From Ignelater luminosus (lineage: Eukaryota; Arthropoda; Insecta; Coleoptera; Elateridae): DNA of 64,000 nt. Shown piece by piece: positions 45,904 to 57,285 of the stretch. Where the stretch lies: assembly GCA_011009095.1 (NCBI GenBank), contig VTPC01005555.1, positions 16,887-80,886 on the forward strand, written 5' to 3'. Below the pieces are notes generated by a model. It was not told the origin of the DNA. It saw nothing but the letters and a program-made list of their open reading frames with translations, and made no database searches. The translations under genes and the position numbers were made by a program. How positions within the stretch are numbered: the first letter of the stretch is position 1; each line of letters opens with the position of its first letter.

Positions 45904-45917
45904 AAATAAATATTTTA
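45904..45917 (+). promoter_or_regulatory. Conserved 3' motif / poly(A) region, member 4
   Basis: AAATAAATATTTTA lies 154 bp after the stop. A standard AATAAA is at 45829-45834. Confidence 0.55.
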
Positions 45918-46870
45918 ATTGAAGGTATTCTGCTTACTTGTGTAAAAACTTTCAATTTCCAGATTAAAAATAAATTTAACACGAAGTAAAATTTTTAGTA
46001 GGTAGGGCTCATTGAACATTAAATATATGTAATGAAATTTTAAATTTAGTAGATAATTATTCAAATTATTCTCATGTCAATTTAAACATTTCCAGTAGGT
46101 ACTGTATTTTCAGTATATTTAGTTACTTGACATAACAGGTATAAGTTATTTATGATAAACATCGTAGCGTGTTGTATTAAGATACCAAATGGGAAATGTC
46201 CAATTCCAATTAAGAGTGCTGTATTATCAATACCTAACGCGTCCATTCTCAAAATCTTAGATAAATCGTCTGTACCGTTTGTAAGAAATTAATTGTTAAA
46301 TCTGCCGTATATGCATGTAAACCTATGAATGTTCAAAAGCTAGGGTAAAAGGCCTGTAATTCGATAAAAAGCGTTAACAAACCCGCAAGAATCTGGTATA
46401 TGATTGATTACTTGTACTGTTAGAAAACTGAGAGGAAAATGTTTATCGAAGAAAGTTTCTGATGGATGCGTAACTGCTCCTTAAGAATATACAAACAATA
46501 ATTATGAAGATCCAGAAACTAAACAAGCCTCACATGATTGCAGGGCCGGCGCTAAGGTTTTGACCGTCCCTTGGCAAAATTTATTCGGTTGTCCTAGATC
46601 CTCATAGATCTAGATTTTACCATTCTATCTGCAAGGCTGTAACTAGAATTCAATTTCGGAGAGGGTTCCCCACGGACGCCAGTGAGGGGTTTCTCTCCGA
46701 CTCACAAAAAAGACATTGTGACGAACAATTAATTATTAAAACATCAATCCATTAAAATTTTGGGGAGGGGGGTTTGGGGTCTAACCCCTTCCCCCCAAGA
46801 TTCTAATTAAATAAATACGACCTTGCTTGTCCGTATTATGGAAAAATCGAAAACAAATATAACAAATTGC
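45918..46870. other. Intergenic; hAT-flank-like G-run sequence near 46755
   Basis: No gene is seen. At 46640-46800 a GC-richer stretch with GGGGAGGGGGGTTTGGGG and its partial complement CCCCTTCCCCCC resembles sequence often found near the ends of hAT elements. It may be the 3' part of the hAT copy that follows. Confidence 0.35.
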
Positions 46871-46915
46871 ATTAAAATGAATAATTTGTTATAATAACAA
46901 ATTATTCATTTTAAT
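46871..46915. repeat. Perfect 22-bp-arm palindrome
   Basis: The arms ATTAAAATGAATAATTTGTT(AT) at 46871-46892 and its exact complement at 46894-46915 are separated by a single A. It lies eight bases outside the 3' end of the hAT frame at 46923. Confidence 0.95.
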
Positions 46916-46922
46916 AAAACGG

Positions 46923-49330
46923 TTATATTAGAAATATTATAATTGGAAAGAAAACGGTTATTATCATACTAGAATCATTATCATCAAAACTTTTGGCGTT
47001 CTTTACCACAAATTCCTCTATTATGGTGTCGTAATTGGTAGCTTCCGCTAATTGGTGCTCTCTAGATATCATTGCCATACCAGTAAGTCGTTCTTGGGTC
47101 ATAGTACTTCTTAAGTAAGTTTTGATCAGTTTGAGTTTTAAAAAACTTTTTTCGCCCGTTGCCACAGTTACCGGCAAAGTTAATCAAATACGTAGAATAA
47201 CTGTTATGGTATATTGGGAAAGCTGAAAGAGGCCGTTTTCTTGAATATACCTAAAAACTTCAATTGGAGTATTTCTTTCAGGTACTATATGAATTACTAA
47301 AGATAATAGTTCGTCCCTCAATTCCATCGCGCTCATATTTTTGCTGTCGCCGTCAGTTAGATAAACTTAAAGGTCCATGGCAATTTCTTTTCTTGAATAT
47401 TAGCTAAATCTGATATATTGTATAAAAACAAAAAGTAATTAGCGTGAACATTCAGTAATTCATAACGCTCCTCGAGTACATTTGAAATTGTATCCATTAC
47501 TGTGTAAAATATTTTAATTTTGTATTTTTCTGTCAGATCACATATAGCTCATCGCACCTTCGTAACTAAAAAGACGGGTTTTTTCCTAGGCCTTACTCTT
47601 TCTTCTTCAATAAATGTTGCTTCCATCTCTAATTCTTCTGTCAATTGTCCTACATCTACTACCAATTTCTTAAACTGTTTTTTATTTCGTTCATCTAGGA
47701 AATATGTATGAAGACCTTTTAATGACTTTGTGCCTTGTAATACATTTAAGTTAGGATTTTGGAGTAGTTTGCTAACAGAATTGGTTCTATTTAATATTAC
47801 ATACCACAATATCAACGAAACCATGAATTTAAAATTTTTAATTTTATTACCTAAGGATTTAGCTTCATTTCTTGTTGTACTATCCTTAGCGAAATTAAGA
47901 GAAATCTTAACCAAAACATCATAAACGTCGCCAATTTGATATTTAAGTGCTCGCACTGAGTTTACTCGGCTTTCATACCTGGTATCACTAAGCGGTTTAA
48001 AAATTAAAATCGTAACTTTTTGTTTTAATACTGACCATCGCTGGGTAGATGCTGATAAAAATACATAAATCGATTCAATTAATAAGAAAAAACCAATTGT
48101 TTCAAACGTTGCCTTAGCAGCATTGTGTAATACCAAATTCAAAAAGTGAGCACTGCAAGGAACAAACATTGCTCTAGGATTATGGTTTAAAATTCGCCGT
48201 TGTACACCGCTGTCTTTGTTTCTCATATTAGAGCCGTTGTCGTAGTCCTGCCCTTTAATATTTTAAAAAAATCTAGTTTTTGAATTTCTTTCAAAACAGA
48301 CTCAGTAATTCCTTGCTCTGTTGCCTCATTAATGGGACGATATTGAACAAATTGCTCTTCATTAAGACGGGATTCATTTTCACATATCTTATTATTAAGG
48401 TCATCTGCTTAATTTTACTCTTGTCTGAAGTGCAATCTACTATTATAAAATAATATTAATATATAATAATAATACTTGGCCAGTTTAATTTTTTTTATTA
48501 TTTTAGTACCGATATTGTTTGAGACACCAGAAATCAGTAGAATATTCTTACTCAAATAGTGTGCTTTTAGTTTTGTGGAGGCTTTCTGAACTTTCATTAA
48601 ATGCTCACTCATCAAAGTATCGAATTGAAGTAGCCACAAAATGCTAGATTTCGGCCAGCTCAAAATTATTATGTGTAAAATCTGCTTGCAATAAAATTTT
48701 TGAAAATAACTTTAATAAATCTTTCCATTGTTTGTAATACTTAATATGTAACTTGCCAACTGCGTGACTAACCAACGCTTCAGATAGATGTTTCCAATCC
48801 GAGTATCGTATATTGCTTGATAATGACGATTCATTAGTGTTCGGCTGCGCTCGCCTTATCGAGCTTCATGCTCGAACGTTGATGGGGTAGCAATCCTTGA
48901 GGACAGGCGACAGGAGAACAGTCTCGATACAGAACACCACGCGACACAGTCGCGGGCCAGAACACGAGGCCATTATAAATAAACAATCATTAAAGCTTAC
49001 GGTGAGTTTTATTATCAGCTTGAGTTAAAAGCAACTCAAGACACAACAATTAGCTTTAGAATAAAGCTTGCAACAGAAACAGAAAACTGCAGCGGCTTTA
49101 GTTGACACACTACCTCTTCATTTACAACCTTTCGGTCATAATGAAATGTTAAAAAGCTTCTTCCATCGTCAACTGGGAAAAACATGTAAGGCTCTTTAAT
49201 TTATAAAGGTTCTTTTTTTAATTATATAATCCCTGTCTTTATTTTGTAGCCGACTTGGCCAAGTAGCAGAATCGCTGTCTAATGCTTTATTGTAATTACT
49301 ATCTGCCCCACAAATATCATCAAATGCTAA
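46923..49330 (-). pseudogene. hAT-superfamily transposase, decayed (second copy)
   Basis: On the complement the N-terminal part is near 49330-49130 (DSATWP ... RDYIIKK, then DDGRSF), followed by a TTF-finger stretch (YSDWKHLSEALVSHAVGKLH) at 48830-48760. The middle part (48663-48415) has FDTLMSEHLMKVQKASTKLK. The catalytic part (48226-47549) has FVPCSAHFLNLVLHNAA, RWSVLKQK, and PLSDTRYESRVNSVRALKYQ. The C-terminal dimerisation motif is at 47160-47080 (FLKLKLIKTYLRSTMTQERL). Several stops and frameshifts occur. A GC-rich insert at 48836-48985 separates the finger from the N-terminus. It belongs to the zinc-finger MYM-type-1-like hAT lineage. Confidence 0.85.
48836..48985. mobile_element. GC-rich insert within hAT copy 2
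   Basis: A stretch of about 150 bp, from GTTCGGCTGCGCTCGCC to GCGGGCCAGAACACGAGG, differs sharply in base composition from the surrounding hAT and splits its N-terminal coding region. It contains short inverted pairs (CGAGCTTCATGCTCG). Boundaries are approximate, no target duplication was identified, and it may extend further toward 49120. Confidence 0.4.
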
Positions 49331-50880
49331 AAATGAAAAACTTAAGTTAATGAAGAAACTCTTATTAACACATTCTAAAATTTAAAATCAAATTTTCTTG
49401 TAAATAAATAAACGAAATCTAAAAAAACTTACGTTGCTAAATAAGCAATTAAATGATTTTTGAAACGAGGTATCACATGACTCCTCATGGAATTTAAATA
49501 AAATGGGGTGTTGCTGCCTCTTGGAAGGGGGTTAAAGTGGAGGGTAATCTTTTAGTGTAGAAAATGTCACTTTAAATTTAAAAATCGACGTGTTTCAGGA
49601 TTTTTCGTTTACACGCTTATTAACGCAGATAATTAATTTGTCCGTTACATTTGGACCTCACTGTATAAATGCTAATTGAACAATACAAAAAGTTAAGTTA
49701 CGAACGAAAACAAAATTAATGGACTGGCTCAGATTCTTCTTCCAAGCAACTGCAGAGTTGCTCAACTTCATCCGTTTGTGAGCAATGTGAATGACTTTTT
49801 GGAAATGTTGTACTTTGACTTAGTAAACACCACGGATATGTACGTTTTAAAAGAGAAACACAACTATGACGTATTATCAAATGGAACATGTTCTGATTTG
49901 TTAAAAATTTAAGGTGTAGCTACATTATACTGCTATTGTAAATTATAATGGCATCTATAACTAAATTTTTAAAATTTTGGACTTGCGTTTTGAAAAAGAG
50001 CTTCTCAAATAATCTTCCGGTATAGACAATCAATGGTTATAATTTATTGCCTACTCAAGGGACATCATAACAGACCGATGCACATCGAGCATCACTGCGC
50101 TTCTCTTTTTTTGCATCGCATATAGGAAAGACTACTACCTTGATTAAACAAAATGACAACGTTGATCACTTCACTAATCTTACTTGACAGCTAGGATGTT
50201 AATTGGAGTCACTAAGATTATGGGGCTGTACTAAGCTACCAATAAGCAATGTTCTAAAGTTACTGGATTTTAAATATAGTTTCATAGGTGAAGGCTTCTA
50301 TAAAATTGTGTTTAAAACTTCAGTTTATTGCCTGTTGCGGATGCAGAGATAAGTGTACTTAGCAGCTAAAAGGGGTTGTTTGAATTAATTCTCGAGCAGC
50401 TCCCAGCATTTGAAATGAAACACATGTATGATGTAATAGAACTTTACTTAACTTTTCTTGTACATGCGTTGAACGTGGTTACTGGTTGCTAACTGACAAA
50501 ATAAGACGCTTGGGGTGCAACGCTACCCTCTGCCGACGCGGCAAGTATGAGAATTAACAAAAAAAAAACAGTTTAACAGGGGTTGCTAAGTTTTCGTTGC
50601 AGGATCAATTGTATGCGGTTACTACGGTTTACTAACGTAAAAGACAATTTTACTGAAAAGTTACACAATCTGTCAAAGAAAGATATAAGAAATTAAGAAG
50701 GAGAAAATCAAACACGTTGAATGAAGGTATTCTGTAAGGTAGTCGTAATGGTCTGTATTTCACTTCGTCAAAATGTGAATGCAGAAGAAATGCTTAATGT
50801 ATTTTTGTTACTACAATGTGATAGCCATTTAAAGTTAAATAGATACCAGTCTGTTCACTAAGATAAACTGTTTTATTATT
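49331..50880. other. Intergenic; possible MITE sequence near 49480-49660
   Basis: No gene is seen. 49480-49660 contains TCGACGTGTTTCAGGATTTT and a G-rich GGAAGGGGGTTAAAGTGGAGG, which resemble a block at 58080-58180 (TCGACGTGCTTCAGCGATTT, with GGCGGAGGGGGGAGGGTG). They are likely copies of one short interspersed element. The rest is AT-rich. Confidence 0.35.
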
Positions 50881-50924
50881 TATTCACGTATTCGTCCAAA
50901 CAGTGTGTAATTCGTCTATCAAAA

Positions 50925-51149
50925 ATGTCAAAATACTTGTTTCTTTGCTTATTATCAATTTTATTCTTTATCTTAATTGTACATGTTAACTACGTAAAGA
51001 CAGCCGATATCTATTATGACGAAGCGCTCTATTATGAATACCCTGATTACGAGTATAATGAAGACCCTCATGTTTGGAAAGCAGAAGAAGGAATTAGTCC
51101 TTGTCAAGATGGTTATATAAAAGATGGCCACTGTCTCAAACAATACTGA
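50925..51149 (+). CDS. Small secreted peptide precursor with ENF/growth-blocking-peptide-like C-terminus
   Basis: The 74-residue frame has a hydrophobic signal sequence at residues about 1-27 (MSKYLFLCLLSILFFILIVH, then NYVKTA). A Tyr/Asp/Glu-rich segment follows (IYYDEALYYEYPDYEYNEDP), and the C-terminus is SPCQDGYIKDGHCLKQY. The two mature cysteines (C60 and C70) with CxxGYxxDGxC at the very C-terminus resemble the pattern of insect growth-blocking/ENF cytokines (CxxGYx4DGRC), which are cleaved from the C-terminus of their precursors. Here the loop is two residues shorter and the Arg is His. A strong donor, GG|GTAAGT at about 51169, lies after the stop, suggesting a 3' UTR intron. The cytokine role is inference. 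Confidence 0.65.
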   Translation: MSKYLFLCLLSILFFILIVHVNYVKTADIYYDEALYYEYPDYEYNEDPHVWKAEEGISPCQDGYIKDGHCLKQY

Positions 51150-52194
51150 GCTTTACTTATAAAAACGGGTAAGTTAGCTTTTTTTATATTTTCTACTTAT
51201 TATTGTAACTACAAGTAACATTAATGTAACTTTAGAAAAATCAACGTCGGCAAGGGAATTATTGATGTCTAATTATCGGTTAGAATAAAAAATATCATTA
51301 TCATAAGATCTAGGTACCGATTTTTTGCATAAATAAATATCACGTGAAATTTTGTGTACTTGATTAAGCCTTTTATTAAAGAAATATATACCCTGACATC
51401 TGTATTCAAAAAGTGTACATGCCAGTCTGTTATTTTAAGTTATATCTCAATAAGAACAAACTACATTTACTATGTTCCTATGAATGTGTGTCTGGGTATA
51501 AACATTCCAAAATTATCTCCGTTCAACTTTAACTTCTTTGTTATTGTTTTCGATATCTCGGAAATAGTTGCAAAGTTTTTCCATGTGGGCGATAGGCAAC
51601 GAAGGAAAATAAGTACTTGTGTAACTTTTATGTAAATGAGCAAAAATTAAAAAAGAACGTTTAGTGGAAAATACAATAATAAATAGTAATAATAATAATA
51701 AATTAATAGTAAGGGAATAGTCCAATTATTCCTTTATTAACTTTGGCCGTTAGAATATTGTTTTTTGTTTCAAAACTAGCCGTTTTATAGTACCTTATTT
51801 GTTTAGGTAATCTTAACGACATTTCTTGCAAGAATAACCAATAAACAAAACTAGGTCAGAGAAATTCATGTTTCCATTTCATTGGTTTGTGCTAGTTATA
51901 GTGCAACAACCTATATAATATAGAATAAAATACTGTAATGTAATATTATATACCTAGTTAGCATTTTCTTTTTATCACTTTAACCTGATGTTTTTATAAA
52001 GTTAGTCTGATAATAAATCTTGAACGGATAACATCAAGAGAATTAAAAAGAGAATATTTTTAATTCAGGGTTTTTGGAAAATTCGTTTTTTAAAAGCCAC
52101 CAATCTCATTTGAAACTTGTAAACAAGAGTTTTTGAACCAATATAAGTAATATTTAATTATAATAATACTAATATGGTACAACTACTATGCACA
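51150..52194. other. Intergenic, nothing firmly recognised
   Basis: This holds the presumed 3' UTR and intron of the 50925 gene. An open frame at 51354-51635 (+) has no family resemblance. A short TAA/AAT microsatellite lies near 51675-51705. Confidence 0.35.
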
Positions 52195-52196
52195 TA

Positions 52197-54142
52197 CCGT
52201 GTGTCCGAAAAGTATGGAATATCCTATATATCTTAGTAAATATGCATTTTATGGAAAAATGTTTCCTATAAAAGTTGTTTAGTGTTTAGTTTTACATTAC
52301 AGGGCAATACCAAATAACTATTTTTTAAAAAAACAAAAGCGGAACAAATAATGCTCCAATTTTTTTAATGGGAAGGTAATTCATTATTGTACTTATTTGA
52401 TAGAGAATGTTTTTCTCTTTCTAATGATGTAAAACTTTGATACACTTACATAAGTAAATTTTGATTAAAACGCAAAAAATTGTTTGAATAACGCTTAAAA
52501 GTTTATTTATTCATCTGTTACCTTTCCAGACGCGGTCTTTTAAATTTTCAATATCATCTAGGCACATTATGGTCGGTGTGATACACTTTTGTTTGTTGCA
52601 ACAATTGAATGCGTCGTAGAAATGTCAGTTAATAACCGAACTGAAGCGAAAAGTTATTTGTTTAATTAATTTAAGCATTTTGATTAACGTGAGGGTAACA
52701 AAGTTACAAAAATACGGCTTGCTATGGATCATTTATCAGAAAAACATCGTATCGAAATTTTAATGATGCTGGGATATGGAGACATGAGAATACAGGAAGA
52801 AGTTTGCAATTTGTTTAATAACGTGCACCCCAAATACCATATTTCTCAGTCTACAGTAAGTGAAATTTTGCATAAATTTCATGAGACGGGTTCTGTCAAA
52901 GATCGTCCAAAAACGGGCAGACCTAAAGCTCTAAATAATGAACAACGTGAGAATATAATGTTGGCTGTCGTGGAAAATCCACATGTTTCCGTTCGACAAA
53001 TTGCTCGTGAACATACTTTGAAGAAATCCACTGCACACGAAGTTCTAAGAAAGGAGAAGTGGCATCCGTATAAACCTTGTATAGTTCAAGAATTATTAGA
53101 AGATGATTTAGATCAAAGGTTGCAATTTTGCGAAGAAATAACACATAGGCTTCAGAAAAATGCAAATTTTCATAAAAATATCCTCTTCACTGATGAGGGA
53201 ACGTTTTGTTTGAATGGTACCATTAACAAACAAAACACGTGCTACTGGTCTTCGCTAAATCCTGGCTGGTATGTAGAAGGGCACACCCAATATCAGCAGA
53301 AAAAAAATTATTGGAACCCAAATTTTGTGACCTTTTTTTATAGAACATAATTTAACAGCGGATGCTTATCTAGATTTTTTAAGATTTGACTTAGTTCCTG
53401 CTTTAGCTGTTCTATTTCCTAATGAACTAGATCCAGATGCACCCCATGACAGCATATGGTTGCATCAAGACGGGGCTCCTCCTCAATTCGTAATTAATGT
53501 CCGACAGTTTCTTGATAATACTTTCCCTTATCGATGGATAAGCAGAAGAGGTGCAGTAGAATGGCCACCTCGCTCGCCGGATTTAAGTCCACTTGATTTT
53601 TTTCTGTGGGGCCTTCTCAAAAATAAGATTTATGTCGATATGCCTGAAGATATTGAAACTCCAAAAGACCAAAAACAGAGATTAGAGCTGTCACACCAGA
53701 AACGATTCGAAATGCAGTAAACGAATTTGAAAGACGACTTTATCATTACCAAGCTGTAAATGGTGCACACTTTGAACACCTTCTATGAACTGTAGAGTGT
53801 AATTATACAAAATTCTCAATTCGTAACAGATGAATATTGAAATAAACTTTCAAACAGTTTTTTGCGTTTTAATCAAAATTTACTTATGCAAGTGTATTAA
53901 AGTTTTACATTATTGAAAAGAGAAAAACATTTTCTATCAAATGAGTACAATAAAGGGTTACCTTCCCATTAAAAAAAATTTATGCATTATTCGTTGCGCT
54001 TTTGTTTTTTTTAAAAATAGCTATTTGGTATTACCCTGTAATGTAAAACTAAACACTAAACAACTTTTATAGGAAACATTTGTCCATAAAAATGCATATT
54101 TACTGAGATATATAGGATAATCCATACCTTTCGGACACACTG
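52197..54142 (+). mobile_element. Tc1/mariner element (DD41D type) with about 320-bp terminal inverted repeats
   Basis: The left TIR spans 52197-52521 and the right TIR 53823-54142. The outer ends read CCGTGTGTCCGAAAAG and, on the complement, CAGTGTGTCCGAAAGG. Inside, the arms match along their length, sharing CCTATAAAAGTTGTTTAGTG, TTTTACATTACAGGG and AAATTTTGATTAAAACGC. A TA dinucleotide flanks both ends (52195-52196 and 54143-54144). Total 1946 bp. The transposase gene is between the TIRs. The TIRs are far longer than the 20-30 bp usual in mariner elements. Confidence 0.92.
52724..53788 (+). pseudogene. Tc1/mariner transposase (DD41D), frameshifted
   Basis: The start at 52724 (MDHLSEKHRIEILMMLGYGD) opens a helix-turn-helix region. 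A GRPK linker (KTGRPKAL) follows, then a second helix-turn-helix (HVSVRQIAREHTLKKSTAHE). The catalytic domain has ILFTDEGTF (first Asp), and the frame breaks near 53300-53340 in a poly-T run. It resumes as NLTADAYLDFLRFDLVPALA, then LHQDGAPPQF (second Asp) and WPPRSPDLSPLDFFLWG (third Asp). There are 41 residues between the second and third Asp, hence DD41D, the spacing known for rosa-type elements. A second frameshift near 53670 is followed by AVTPETIRNAVNEFERRLYH and a stop at 53786-53788. Confidence 0.9.
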
Positions 54143-54220
54143 TATTTTGACATGACACACTAAATTAAAGTATAGGTATAGTACTATATCAACAAAGTCT
54201 TATTAAACAACAGGGCGTAT

Positions 54221-56538
54221 TTACAAAAGCAAGCGCCTATTTTTTTTGTTTGCCATGACGTTTAGAACATCGTCAGGTTTTACTTCTACGATAGACAAAA
54301 CAGCTAAGAAACTCAGTCTCTCATTCCCCATCTTGTTTCTTGGTAAAGACTTAACCCTTTTCATCGTGGAGGACGACCGCTCTACACTGGTTGCTGTGAC
54401 CGGAGTAGTCGCCAAAATTTTGACAAGATTGTGTATATTTATTTGATAAAAAAAAACCCTTGTTACAATTTTCTGGTACTATGAGAACGTCAGTATTTGG
54501 TTCCATTGACGAGACGTTTTTGCACCAAACATAACATTCAGCATGTACCGCCGTTACTGGGCATTTATGGGAGTAATAGCGTGACAGGTTTTCTTAGTAA
54601 TACTGATTTTTCGGGTGAAGCAAATCCTGGTTAAAAACACTTGAAAAGCTGAAAGAAGATTTTCATTCGCCGTAAACCTGTCTTTTAAATTTGTAGTTAG
54701 TTTTTCGAAGCACTGAACAAAAACTGATATTCTATAATAGTTCTCAACGGAATTCGTTTGCGGATTTGAGTGCTGAGTTTGTCTGCATCTCTTGGAACTC
54801 TTAATTTACAGTCAATTAGTTCTTTAAACAACGTGGATGCGCAAACAAATATGTCATTAAAAACAGATTGAGTATTGTCTCTTATATTCTGCAATGAGAA
54901 GATGATATCATTTGCATGCTCTACAGCTGCTAATAAATCGTGAGATGGACTTTGCAGGAATATAGAGAGCGGTAAGGTGAAGCTGAAAAGTTTTTCACAA
55001 ACCAGCTTTTTTCTATTGCTGCCAAAAGTGTTGCAGCTGTGGCAGAAAGGATTCTTACTTCTTGTGCAATATCCTGCAGACTGGAAACAATAGATTTCGG
55101 GAGCTCAGTAACAACCAAAACACTATCATGGCATTCGATGAAACGTGTATCACAGAGGCAAAGACGTCTGGTTTTTGCACATTCGAGAATAAGTTCTTTA
55201 ATTTTATTTTTAAGAGTTTGCTTAGCATGTGCATGATTTAGAAAAACGTTGCAGACTTCGTTAACTACCCCCAGGCAGTTTTTGATTATAGGCAGTGACA
55301 TAGCATTAGATAAGGCTAGATTTAGTCTATGATTTACACAGTCGATATAAATAGCTTTTGGGTACTGGCTGCTAATGCGAGTTTGAACCCCATTGATATG
55401 ACCAGCCGTGTTCGCTGCTCCGTCATATCCTTGGCCTACACATTCGTTCATGTCTAAGCCTAATTTTGCGCATTGTTCTAGGGTCAGTGTTGATGGATTT
55501 TCACCTGATTGGTCATGAACAGCCACAAAGGCCAAAAAGTTTTCACGCAGAGCTGGCTTTCAACTTTCTGTATTTACATAGCTTACGCAAAAAGACATTC
55601 AGATACGTCAATTGTTTCATCTACCAAAATACTAAAGCCTCCAGCTTCTTTTAGTTTCTTGACTAACTCTTCCTGAATTAAAGTTGCGGCTGTGTTTATT
55701 ACCTCATTTTGCATATCTGAACTGAAATATGTTGCGTTTTTTTTACTTGATATTATGTGTTTTTTTTAAGTCTCGTCGCCTGCATTTGCTCTGAACCTTA
55801 ATAAAGTGCCGAATTTGCAATCTTTCTTAGTCGGCTTGTCTAAAGTTATCGGCCCACTATCATCATCACCCCTAAGAGGAAGCTCATGTTATCCGTAAAA
55901 CGAAACTGTTTTTATGATCGGTCCCAAAGCCGCCCGATTCTCTTTGCGATCTTTTTTCCATTGACAGTCAATCTGTGATGCAACATCAAGTACACTTCCT
56001 GATTTGATAGTTAAAAAATTGTCAGCATACATTTTAGAGTTACAATGATATTTTGATGTATCGTGTTTCTCGAACTTCTCTAATGTATTCTTCCATTTCT
56101 TGAACGCACATCTTACAAATGCCCCTATGTTTTCATGAGTACCTTTGCCAACCCCATCATGACAAAACAAAACGCATATCTTGCAATAAACTCCGTCTTC
56201 CTTTTTAGAATAGGCCAAAAAAGGCCATCTGTCAAGCCCACGTCAAGGCACTTTGGTTGAAATTTTAGTTGTTTCTGATTACTAGATGTAGTAGCAGGGA
56301 AATTATAAGGAAGCTTAGAAATTAAACTAGATGTCGATATCTTCCTTTTTAAATTGTCATCAAACTGATTATCAATCACACTTCCCAAATCAAAATTATC
56401 AGACTGAAACATTGATTCGTCATCGTTAATAAGTAAATTAGATTCTGATAAATCAGGTGGAGACGCAGTAAACGGTAAATCAAAAGTGGACGAGATTCGC
56501 ATTGGTTTTGCAGTTACCTGCTTGGAGATTGATGGCAC
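54221..56538 (-). pseudogene. hAT-superfamily transposase, third copy, moderately decayed
   Basis: On the complement, 56538-56125 is an acidic/Ser-rich N-terminus (STFDLPFTASPPDLSESNLL). 56218-55889 is the TTF finger (YSKKEDGVYCKICVLFC, then FKKWKNTLEKFEKHDTSKYH). A frame-shifted stretch at 55860-55535 reads GGFSILVDETIDVSE (DUF4371). 55535-54930 contains CVGQGYDGAANTAG, YIDCVNHRLNLALSNAMS and TRRLCLCDTRFIECHDSV. 54894-54697 continues the catalytic part. 54415-54221 has the dimerisation motif ATSVERSSSTMKRVKSLP. There are four or five frame breaks. It is the best preserved of the hAT copies here. Confidence 0.88.
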
Positions 56539-57285
56539 AGGCTCTGAAAGAAAAACTGTTTTTCAAATTATGTACATTCTCGCAGCATACATGGGTTTTA
56601 TGCGGTAAGTCTTTTGATCTACCACTTTGGCGTCATCAAAGGTGGATTCAAACAATGACTTTCTTTAACCACGTTTAAACTATAAATAAATATAATGTAA
56701 TTCAATTATCTTTGCATAATTTTAAGTTTAATAGTGTTGCTATTTTCAATTATGGGCCAAATATTATTATCATTTCATGATAATTGAAGTCGTGATTAAA
56801 ATTTAAACGATATGTATAGCTTTATCTGATCTTAACAAGAAGAAAATCGGTTATGATGTAGTTAGAGAATATTTAATTTGATCATAAGATGATAATATGG
56901 CCTTATATCCTTTGGAGTCGCCTTAAAAAATTTGTAAGCAAAATTAATAGAATCAATGCTAGTGCAGTAAGAAATATTTTCTTACCCGAGTCAACGGATT
57001 TTACTTGGAAAAACTTGGTGATTTTTCGTTGTGAGCTCGACTCGCATTTGGACCTCTTTATTTCACACTTTCACACCGATTTCACCAATAATAGCGACTG
57101 ACTCTTCACCGTAAAATAACCCGCGATTATTCTTGCGAATATGATCTCACAGGAAATGACAACTGCAGTTGTCGACAGCTAAAAAAGCCCTGCTAGCCCT
57201 GCGCAGTAGCAGAAGTTAAGTGTAGTGTTTCAAAAGATATAGTGCGTTTATGACTTTGACTCTATCTTTTGGAATACTATAACCA
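56539..57285. other. Intergenic; short hairpin at 57229-57275
   Basis: No gene is seen; a + strand frame at 56889-57101 is unsupported. At 57229-57275 TTCAAAAGATATAG pairs with CTATCTTTTGGAA around a loop of about 20 bp, immediately outside the inverted-repeat element that follows. Confidence 0.35.

Noticed and set aside
51354-51635. 93-codon + strand frame after the secreted-peptide gene
   Set aside because: It lies in the presumed 3' UTR or intron of the 50925 gene, lacks a promoter and has no recognisable domain.
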